Assembly (NCBI GenBank): GCA_011390385.1
Contig: JAABSN010000130.1
Span: 1 to 9,278, forward strand
Source of the DNA: Thioalkalivibrio nitratireducens
GTDB taxonomy: Bacteria > Pseudomonadota > Gammaproteobacteria > Ectothiorhodospirales > Ectothiorhodospiraceae
DNA: 9,278 bases
Direction: 5' to 3'
In this document: one piece after another, positions 1 through 5,718 of the stretch
Position numbering within the stretch: the first letter of the stretch is position 1
Layout: each line of letters begins with the position of its first letter
Notes under the pieces: model-generated
Seen by the model: only the letters and a program-made list of their open reading frames with translations
Told to the model about the DNA's origin: nothing
The model's database searches: none
Program-made: the position numbers and the translations under genes

Positions 1-41
1 GCCAGTAAATGGAGTGATGTCAGCGCAGCTTTCCTGACCAC

Positions 42-95
42 TGTTGCGCAAGAGCAACACTTGTGGCCTCGCCACGGTGTTGCGAAAAGCCAACA
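42..95. repeat. Paired TGTTG-N8-CAACA dyads flanking a small inverted repeat
   Basis: Two 18-bp dyads with identical arms and identical 8-base spacers occupy 42-59 and 78-95, and share 14 of 18 bases. Between them lies GTGGC-CTC-GCCAC (63-75). The right arm of the first dyad and the left arm of the second can also pair (GCAACAC 54-60 with GTGTTGC 77-83), enclosing the inner stem. The stretch could therefore be two protein-binding operators or an alternative-fold RNA structure. A third dyad of the same form lies at 257-274, and a degenerate one (CGTTG-N8-CAAAG) at 113-130. The pattern is read directly from the bases; any role is inference. Confidence 0.5.
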
Positions 96-256
96 AGCGG
101 CCGCCGCCGTCCCGTTGTCCGGAAACAAAGCGTTCCACCTGTAAATATCGGGACATTGCGCACTGGCGGCGGGCGAAGCGAGCATCGATCCGTGGCCTGG
201 CCGATGCGCGTGGCCATGCGTGGGCTGCGGGGAACCGAAAGATATTTCTACTTAGC

Positions 257-274
257 TGTTGGCATTCGACAACA
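257..274. repeat. Third TGTTG-N8-CAACA dyad
   Basis: TGTTG (257-261) and CAACA (270-274) are separated by eight bases, exactly as in the dyads at 42-59 and 78-95. The spacer sequence differs from the other two, so only arms and spacing are shared. It lies about 85 bases upstream of the possible -10 element for the receptor gene. It may be an operator half of a multi-site regulatory region, but no regulator is assigned. Confidence 0.45.
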
Positions 275-345
275 AGATCGGCTACTCTCCGGCGACGGGT
301 GTTAAGACTGTGTTGTTTTTTTGGCGATCCGGTCCTCAAAACACT

Positions 346-354
346 TGCTATAGG
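346..354 (+). promoter_or_regulatory. Possible extended -10 promoter for the receptor gene
   Basis: TGC directly followed by TATAGG (349-354) matches an extended -10 element (TGnTATAAT) at four of six core bases. No good -35 hexamer lies 17 bases upstream, which is common for extended -10 promoters. Transcription would start near 360-362, precisely where the leader stem-loop begins. This is a pattern match only, so confidence is low. Confidence 0.3.
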
Positions 355-359
355 GGAGT

Positions 360-400
360 CTGCCTGCGGGGCCGCGACCAGGTCGCAATCGCGCAGGCAG
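360..400 (+). promoter_or_regulatory. Stem-loop leader upstream of the receptor start
   Basis: CTGCCTGCG (360-368) pairs perfectly with CGCAGGCAG (392-400). Inside the loop, GCGA (374-377) and TCGC (383-386) can form a second short stem. The structure ends 14 bases before the ribosome binding site, and no T tract follows it, so it is not an intrinsic terminator. If transcription starts near 360 it would form the 5' end of the mRNA, where it could stabilise the transcript or serve as a regulatory target. The pairing is visible; the role is inferred. Confidence 0.4.
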
Positions 401-414
401 GAGCTTTGGAAACT

Positions 415-421
415 TAGGAGG
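415..421 (+). promoter_or_regulatory. Ribosome binding site of the receptor gene
   Basis: TAGGAGG sits ten bases before the ATG at 432. It is a near-consensus Shine-Dalgarno sequence and fixes the start of the receptor gene. Confidence 0.8.
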
Positions 422-431
422 ATACCTTTCA

Positions 432-3107
432 ATGAGAAATCACCAGCTTAAGGTTGCGGTGCGTGCAGCACTCGCGGCCGGCGCACTGGCTACCGCGGTA
501 GCCGCGCCTTCTGCGTTCGCGCAGGAGGAGTCCGCCGACCTCGATCGCGTCACAGTCACCGGTTCGCGCATCAAGCGCACCGACATCGAGGGCGCCTTGC
601 CCGTCACGGTCATCGACCGCGAAACCATCGAACTGTCCGGCTATTCAAGCGTCGCGGATTTGTTGAATAACCTGCCGAGCAACAGTCAGGGGTCTTTCCG
701 CCCGGCGTCCGGAAGCTCAGCGCAGAGTTGGGCAGGCCTTTCGCTTCGCGGTCTGGGCGAAGGCAGAACCCTGATTCTAATCGATGGGCGGCGAGTCCCC
801 GTGGCTCCGAACATTGGTAGCGCCCAGGACTTGAACTCCGTTCCCATTGGTGCCGTGGAGCGTATCGAGATTCTATCGGACGGGGCGTCTGCCATTTACG
901 GTACCGACGCCATCGGTGGGGTCGTTAACATCATCACGCGCAAAGACTACAGCGGCGTCGAAGTTATGGTGGGAGTCGGCAGTCCGAAGCGCGAGGGTGG
1001 TGACACAGAGCAGGGGCACGCTATCGTTGGCGTGTCTGGCACCCAGGGATCAATGATGTTTGGGGCGTCATATAACTCCAGGGACATCGTCTTTCAGAGA
1101 GACCGCGAGTGGTCGGCTGGCGGTGCCTCTGTGTTCTCGAACAACTTGAGAAACACGAGGCCCAACCCGAACAATATCTATGGCTTTTCTGATGCTGGAT
1201 ATGTCAGCAACCCGATCAACGGTTCTGTACTTCCCGGCGCATGCGATTTCGAAGGGTTCACCATCACGGGCGAGGGAGCGGACCAGCGTTGCATCTACGA
1301 TTTCACGGCGCTGGCTGCCGACGAAGCGGCGATCAAGAACGAGTCGCTGTTCGCTCGCGGCACTTACAATATAAATATCGATTGGCAGGCTTATATGAAC
1401 GCCAGCGTAAGCCGGGTCCAGTCTTTCGGGCGATACGCGCCCGTCCCGTCCTCGCCGTGGCCGGGTGGGAGGATTTTCATTCCAGTCGGCTCTCCCAACC
1501 ATCCGGCGGTGAGGGCGCCGGACGACGGTTATGACCCGACTGTTCCCTATATGGCAATGCACCGATTTGCTGCGCTTGGGCCACGTGACACAAGTACCGA
1601 TGCCAACCAGTACGACGTCAATTTCGGCGCGATGGGCACCATCGGTAATTTCGATATCGACTTTGGTGCCCGTCGGACCGAGTCTCAATACTACGAATTG
1701 GGTAGAAACTACGTGGTCGGGGCAATTGCTCAGGACTTTATTTCCAGCGGGCGTTACGACCTTTACGATCCTTTCGGCGTTGATGACGCCACCAGGAATT
1801 CGATGATCGCGACCATCGGACGGGATGCGACCTACACCGCGACGGAAGGCTACGCGTCCGCTTCCACCGACCTGTGGGATTTGCCGGCTGGCCCCGTTGG
1901 TCTGGCATTCGGTGCGGAGTATCGCGATGAGGATTACGCCGATATCTACGATTCCTTGTCTGAGGGCGGTCAGATCGTAGGCTCGGCCGGCAACTCGGCA
2001 TCACTTGGGCGCAGCCAGGCGGCCGCGTTCTTCGAGCTCCTGATCCCGACGACCGCCGACCTCGAGTTCAGTGTCGCGGGTCGCTATGACGATTATTCTG
2101 ACTTTGGTGGTGAATTTTCGCCGAAGGTGTCATTCCGCTGGCAGCCGCTGGACGAATTGACGGTTCGAGGTTCATTTGGCCAGGGGTTCCGCGCACCCAC
2201 GCTTGACCTTCTGAGCGCCAAGCCCGCGTTCTCGGCAGACTTTGTGATCGATGAAGCTACCTGCTTGGGATTCACCGGAACACCCGACTGCTCCTTCCCG
2301 TTGGGTGGTCAGATCTTTGTTCCGCAGGTCACAACGTGGGTGCTGGGCAATGCTGACATGGAAGCCGAAACGTCGGATCAGTTCAGTTTCGGCGTCGCGT
2401 TCGAGCCGCTCGACTGGTTGAGCGGCACCATCGATTACTGGAACATCCAGGTCGACAACAGGTTGGCGCTGCCGACGGTACAGACCATGGTCAACTGTCT
2501 TGCGGGCGCAACCAACCTGATCTGCCCGCCGGAGATCGCAATTCTGGACCCGCTGGGCTCGCCTCCGTTTGAAGAGCTGGGCATGGGTATCGCTCGTGTA
2601 GACGGTGATGGCGAGATCGCTTACGCACAGCGTAAGTGGATCAATCTCGGTACACTCGAAACCGATGGCATCGATTTGGCGCTGCGCACCAATTTCTCGT
2701 TCGGTGAGGCAGGGACCTTACGTAACGAATTGATGGCGACGTACACCAACTCCTTCAAGGTCGATGGCGGTTCGGACCTTGTTGGCGAGGCGAACTATCC
2801 GGACTTGCGGGCAGTCTTGTCCAACGTCTATGTGTGGGGTGACTTCACGGTTGCATGGAATATCAACTATATCGCGGGTCAGGATTCTGCCCTTGATGAT
2901 AGCGATACGGATGGACTTCCCTCCTGGACTACTCATGACATTCAGGTCAACTATTTCACGCCGTGGAACGGGCGCGTAACGGTTGGCGTGGATAACCTTG
3001 GGGACAAGGATCCGGTTGTTGACTTCGGCGAGTCTCGTTCATACAACACGGCCCTCTATGACCCCTATGGCCGGGTTGTGTACGCCCGCTACTTGCAGAG
3101 CTTCTAA
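432..3107 (+). CDS. TonB-dependent outer-membrane receptor
   Basis: This 891-residue protein is a complete TonB-dependent receptor: a 22-strand outer-membrane barrel with an internal plug that imports a ligand using TonB-ExbB-ExbD energy. Residues 1-30 are a signal peptide ending in AFA. A TonB-box-like DRVTVTG follows at 38-44. The plug spans about 50-170, with LSLRGLGEGRTLILIDGRRV, ERIEILSDGASAIYG and GGVVNIITR as hallmark motifs. The barrel follows, with the family motif GQGFRAPT near 585, and the chain ends in Phe, the usual signal for barrel assembly. Three close cysteine pairs (271/287, 611/620, 689/698) probably form disulfides in surface loops. The start is fixed by a strong ribosome binding site and the signal peptide. 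Sequences of this style are common in gammaproteobacteria, where such receptors import peptides, glycans or siderophores; the substrate cannot be told from the sequence or from the neighbours. Confidence 0.96.
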   Translation: MRNHQLKVAVRAALAAGALATAVAAPSAFAQEESADLDRVTVTGSRIKRTDIEGALPVTVIDRETIELSGYSSVADLLNNLPSNSQGSFRPASGSSAQSWAGLSLRGLGEGRTLILIDGRRVPVAPNIGSAQDLNSVPIGAVERIEILSDGASAIYGTDAIGGVVNIITRKDYSGVEVMVGVGSPKREGGDTEQGHAIVGVSGTQGSMMFGASYNSRDIVFQRDREWSAGGASVFSNNLRNTRPNPNNIYGFSDAGYVSNPINGSVLPGACDFEGFTITGEGADQRCIYDFTALAADEAAIKNESLFARGTYNINIDWQAYMNASVSRVQSFGRYAPVPSSPWPGGRIFIPVGSPNHPAVRAPDDGYDPTVPYMAMHRFAALGPRDTSTDANQYDVNFGAMGTIGNFDIDFGARRTESQYYELGRNYVVGAIAQDFISSGRYDLYDPFGVDDATRNSMIATIGRDATYTATEGYASASTDLWDLPAGPVGLAFGAEYRDEDYADIYDSLSEGGQIVGSAGNSASLGRSQAAAFFELLIPTTADLEFSVAGRYDDYSDFGGEFSPKVSFRWQPLDELTVRGSFGQGFRAPTLDLLSAKPAFSADFVIDEATCLGFTGTPDCSFPLGGQIFVPQVTTWVLGNADMEAETSDQFSFGVAFEPLDWLSGTIDYWNIQVDNRLALPTVQTMVNCLAGATNLICPPEIAILDPLGSPPFEELGMGIARVDGDGEIAYAQRKWINLGTLETDGIDLALRTNFSFGEAGTLRNELMATYTNSFKVDGGSDLVGEANYPDLRAVLSNVYVWGDFTVAWNINYIAGQDSALDDSDTDGLPSWTTHDIQVNYFTPWNGRVTVGVDNLGDKDPVVDFGESRSYNTALYDPYGRVVYARYLQSF

Positions 3108-3134
3108 ACCCTAACGGACTTGGGAACGAAGGAG

Positions 3135-3166
3135 CCGGGGACCCGCAAGGGTCCCCGGTTTTTTTT
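3135..3166 (+). terminator. Strong intrinsic terminator after the receptor gene
   Basis: CCGGGGACCC (3135-3144) pairs perfectly with GGGTCCCCGG (3149-3158) around a GCAA tetraloop, followed by eight T (3159-3166). It begins 28 bases after the receptor stop codon. A ten-pair GC-rich stem with a GNRA loop and an uninterrupted T tract is textbook, so the receptor is transcribed separately from the TPR gene. Confidence 0.95.
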
Positions 3167-3213
3167 GGTGCATCGTGCCGTACCGGGAAAGGCGGCTTTG
3201 ATCTTCATGAAGA

Positions 3214-3437
3214 AGTAGGCGGAGACTCGGGGTGGCCGAGCCGTTCCTAGTGCGATCCAATAACGATCTGGTCTTCACCAACCGGCACTACACGCGCCAG
3301 GTGCTGATCTGCGCGCTGCAGCAGGAGTTCACACGCCACACTGTATGCGGTAGAACGGGTTTGTCGGATGTGTCATTCGGACGCTGAAGGAACTTGGTAT
3401 GAAAACGCATGCTGAAGCGTATGCTTTAGCCGCCTGA
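3214..3437 (+). pseudogene. Decayed fragment of an IS3-family (DD35E) transposase
   Basis: Two frames together read as the C-terminal part of an IS3-family OrfB integrase core. Frame one (3214-3330) gives LVRSNNDLVFTNRHYTRQV then LICALQQEF. After restoring one lost base near 3331 the frame continues TPHCMR, a TAG stop (3351), then NGFVGCVIRTLKE. This matches the family pattern RSDNG-LVFTSR-QEFITPHC-QNGMVER-VIRTLKE. With the base restored, the positions of the second catalytic Asp (now Asn, codon 3259) and the catalytic Glu (now Gly, codon 3366) are separated by exactly 35 residues, and the Lys seven residues after the Glu position survives. Similarity fades after about 3392, where the frame ends in an unrelated tail at TGA 3435-3437. 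There is no start codon, no OrfA and no terminal inverted repeat that I can recognise. The fragment is non-functional. Confidence 0.8.
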
Positions 3438-3657
3438 CCTGACCAGAAACCGCCGGGTCATTGAAAGGGCGGCAGGCAGGTCAAACAGAATATCCTCGGT
3501 CGACAATATGTCAGACCGTCGCATCCTTGAACTCGGGGCTGAATCGCTGGTTGCTCATGGCTTCCGCCTATGCTCGAATCATAGCTCGGAGGTGTTCGCC
3601 AGACCCGGGGCACTCCAGTCGGCAAAATCATCTGCGTGCAAGGGAGGTTGCGCGGGG
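3438..3657. other. Spacer upstream of the TPR-protein gene
   Basis: The frame of the TPR gene stays open back to an ATG at 3508, but that start has no Shine-Dalgarno sequence and the 50 extra residues resemble nothing in the family, whose N-terminus normally begins close to the FLRELRQRNV motif. I therefore treat this stretch as untranslated. A weak promoter-like pair, TTGAAA (3461-3466) and CAGAAT (3486-3491), has a 19-base spacer and is not convincing. The 3508 start cannot be fully excluded. Confidence 0.45.
3641..3647 (+). promoter_or_regulatory. Ribosome binding site deciding the TPR-protein start
   Basis: AGGGAGG lies ten bases before the ATG at 3658 and supports that start over the in-frame ATG at 3508, which has no such site. 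Confidence 0.7.
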
Positions 3658-5487
3658 ATGTCTTTTTTGAGGGAACTGAGGCAGCGGAACGTGCTGCGCA
3701 TGAGCGCGGCCTACGTCGTGGTGTCCTGGATCGTCATCCAGGTGGTCGAGACGATTTTCCCGGCCTTCGGGTTCGGTGATGCGCCGGTACGCATTGCCAC
3801 CATCATTGCCGCCATTGGCCTCGTACCCGTAATCGTGCTCACCTGGATCTTCGAATTCACGCCCGAAGGCCTGAGGCGAGAGCGTGATGTGGATCGGAGC
3901 GAACCTCCCGATGAACTTCGCTCCAAGCATTTCGACCGGGCGATCATGGTGATGCTGGCGATGGCCGTGGTTTTTTTTGCGTTCGACAAGTTCGTGCTGT
4001 CCGAGACGCGCCAGGCGGCGCGCGAAGCGCAAAAGGCAGCGGCACTGGAGGCGGCCCGCGAGGCCGGGCGAATCGAGGCGCGCACGGAGGTCGTAGGTGA
4101 CCGGTCCATTGCAGTGCTGGCCTTCGAGGACCTGTCGCCGGACAAGGACCAGGAGTACCTGTCCGACGGCATCGCGGAGGAGCTTCTCAACCTGCTGACC
4201 CGGGTCCCGCAGCTGCGAGCGACCTCCCGATCTTCGGCCTTCGCCTTGAAAGGCCAGAACCTGAATACTGGCGAGATCGCTGCACGCCTGAGAGTGGCAT
4301 ACATCCTGGAGGGTGCAGTCCGAAAAGTCGGTGACCGCGTGCGGATTAATGTGCAGCTCACTGATGCGCGAGCGGACCAACAGATCTGGGCAGAGTCCTA
4401 TGATCGAACCCTGGACGATATTTTCGCCATCCAGGACGAAATTGCTGCCACGGTGCTTTCTCAATTGCGGATTCAGCTGCTAAGCCGCTTGCCATCAGTC
4501 ACCGAGACGGATCCCGAGGCATATGCCCTGTTCTTGCAAGCCCGGCACCTGGGTCGCGAGCTGTCCGCTGAAAGTCTGGAGCAATCCAACGCGCTTTACC
4601 GCAGGTCGTTATCGATCGCGCCCGACTATGCTGCGGCCTGGAATGGTGTTGCGAGCAATTACATCAACCAGGCTGCGATGGGTCTGCGACCTCGTGACGA
4701 GGGCTATACCTTGGCACGGCAGGCCACGGAGCGCGCCCTGACCGCGAACCCGGATTTTGCCCAAGCCCACGAGAGCCTTGGCTGGATCGCCTTGTCCTTT
4801 GAGAACGACCCAGCCCAGGCGGCCAGGCACTACGAGCGGGCGCTGTCGCGTGATCCCTCCAGCCTGGCCATCGTCGCGAACTCGGCATTGTTGCTGAGCC
4901 GTTTTGGACGTATCGATCAGGCTATCGAGTTAAGAGAATACTTCGTCACGCGAGATCCGGTGAGCGCAGTCGGGCATGGCAACCTCGGGGCGAGCTATCT
5001 TCACGCCGGGCGCTGGGATGAAGCCATTGAGGCGTTCCAGACTGCCCTGAGGCTAAGCCCTGAGCGCGTCGGAGCGCATTACGGGATTGGCATCGCCTGG
5101 TTGCACAAGGGCAGGCCCGCCGCTGCGATGGAGTCCTTCGAGCAGGAGAAAAGCGAGTTGCACCGGTTGTTTGGCCAGGCGATGGCCCACCATTCGCTCG
5201 GTGATGCCGCAGCTTCAGAAGAGGCGCTGGCCGCCGCTGTTGAGAATTATCCGCAGCTCGCGGCCTTCTTGAACGCTGCCGTAACGGCTTACCGTGGCGA
5301 GGTAGATGCAGCATTCCGATGGCTCGATGCCGCCGTCGTTGCGGGCGGCGCAGGCCTCGCAGAGATCAACGTGGAGCCTGCCTTCGCGGGGCTGCGAGGC
5401 GATCCGCGCTGGAAGGCATTGCTGGAGTCACTGGGTAGGACGCCGGAGAAGCTCGCGGATGCGAATTTCCGCGTCACATTGCCTTGA
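3658..5487 (+). CDS. Membrane protein with TolB-like/FlgO-type domain and TPR repeats
   Basis: This 609-residue protein resembles the COG5616-type family, usually annotated as TPR-repeat proteins with a TolB-like N-terminal domain. Residues 3-12 (FLRELRQRNV) begin the short cationic head typical of the family. Membrane segments lie at about 17-34, 45-66 and 94-113; between the second and third is the FTPEGLRRE motif. An Ala/Arg/Glu-rich helix (115-145) leads to the TolB-like domain at about 148-275, with SIAVLAFEDLSP, EYLSDGIAEELLNLL, AYILEGAVRKVGDRVRINVQL and IWAESYDRTLDDIFAIQDEIA. TPR-like helices follow from about 305 to 530, clearest around 371-400 and 438-470. Relatives often carry an adenylate cyclase or winged-helix DNA-binding domain at the N-terminus; neither is present here. 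Three membrane spans would place the head and the TPR region on opposite faces, but orientation is uncertain. It is likely a scaffold or sensor at the inner membrane; its precise role is unknown. The gene contains a run of eight T at 3971-3978. Confidence 0.88.
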   Translation: MSFLRELRQRNVLRMSAAYVVVSWIVIQVVETIFPAFGFGDAPVRIATIIAAIGLVPVIVLTWIFEFTPEGLRRERDVDRSEPPDELRSKHFDRAIMVMLAMAVVFFAFDKFVLSETRQAAREAQKAAALEAAREAGRIEARTEVVGDRSIAVLAFEDLSPDKDQEYLSDGIAEELLNLLTRVPQLRATSRSSAFALKGQNLNTGEIAARLRVAYILEGAVRKVGDRVRINVQLTDARADQQIWAESYDRTLDDIFAIQDEIAATVLSQLRIQLLSRLPSVTETDPEAYALFLQARHLGRELSAESLEQSNALYRRSLSIAPDYAAAWNGVASNYINQAAMGLRPRDEGYTLARQATERALTANPDFAQAHESLGWIALSFENDPAQAARHYERALSRDPSSLAIVANSALLLSRFGRIDQAIELREYFVTRDPVSAVGHGNLGASYLHAGRWDEAIEAFQTALRLSPERVGAHYGIGIAWLHKGRPAAAMESFEQEKSELHRLFGQAMAHHSLGDAAASEEALAAAVENYPQLAAFLNAAVTAYRGEVDAAFRWLDAAVVAGGAGLAEINVEPAFAGLRGDPRWKALLESLGRTPEKLADANFRVTLP

Positions 5488-5718
5488 GGGAGGGTATCCG
5501 TGCGCTGGCGCGCTCTGGCGTCGAGCCTGGGACAAAAAAATAGCCGTCTCACGGGTTGCGTCCCTGCCTGCCGACGACTTACAGGGCAGCGGCCGGCCGC
5601 CTGTCATGCGTTCTCCGGAGGCTTTGATCTGGGTTGACTTGTCAAAGTAATTGTGATGCATTTGGGCAGGGAAGACCAAATATAGCGGCCGAGGACGGTG
5701 GCCGCGGGGGGATGTCTG
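5488..5718. other. Spacer between the TPR-protein and lipoprotein genes
   Basis: I see no gene here. A hairpin at 5581-5604 (ACAG with CTGT around the perfect 12-base palindrome GCGGCCGGCCGC, 5589-5600) lacks a T tract and is at most a weak terminator. A run of seven A lies at 5533-5539. A second hairpin, GCGGCC (5685-5690) with GGCCGC (5700-5705), sits directly before the ribosome binding site of the lipoprotein gene and could affect its translation. Confidence 0.5.
5622..5662 (+). promoter_or_regulatory. Possible promoter with overlapping dyad for the lipoprotein gene
   Basis: TTGACT (5634-5639) is a good -35 hexamer, but the hexamer 17 bases further on (TGCATT, 5657-5662) matches the -10 consensus at only three positions. 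The -35 overlaps two nested dyads: TTGAC-TT-GTCAA (5634-5645) and CTTTGA (5622-5627) with TCAAAG (5642-5647). This is the arrangement of a repressor-controlled promoter, but only the bases are certain. The local sequence is AT-richer than its surroundings. Confidence 0.3.

Larger units (their letters stand above)
1..431. other. Non-coding upstream region of the TonB receptor gene
   Basis: No reading frame here gives a protein with recognisable motifs, a good ribosome binding site or a sensible composition; the open frames are rich in Arg and Cys, as expected for chance frames in GC-rich DNA. The stretch holds dyad repeats (42-95 and 257-274), a T-rich run at 313-322, a possible promoter at 346-354 and a stem-loop leader at 360-400. 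The T run is not preceded by a clear hairpin, so I do not call it a terminator. Whatever gene lies to the left of the window is not visible. Confidence 0.6.

Noticed and set aside
311..322. T-rich run as terminator of a gene to the left
   Set aside because: No GC-rich hairpin immediately precedes it on the plus strand.
44..451. Open frame of 135 codons overlapping the receptor start
   Set aside because: Arg/Cys-rich composition, no ribosome binding site, no motifs, and it runs over the promoter, leader and start of a clear gene.
3173..3187. 15-base word TCGTGCCGTACCGGG matching 8244-8258 with one mismatch
   Set aside because: A match of this length with one mismatch is expected by chance between positions of a 9-kb GC-rich window, and the flanks do not match.
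3202..3213. Perfect 12-base palindrome TCTTCATGAAGA
   Set aside because: Isolated, without promoter context, inside or beside the transposase remnant; no support for an operator.
3508..3657. N-terminal extension of the TPR protein from ATG 3508
   Set aside because: No Shine-Dalgarno site, unrelated residues, and the family N-terminus begins at the ATG at 3658, which has AGGGAGG upstream.
3628..4464. Long open frame on the minus strand within the TPR gene
   Set aside because: A shadow of the GC-rich coding strand; the His/Arg/Gly-rich product has no recognisable motif.
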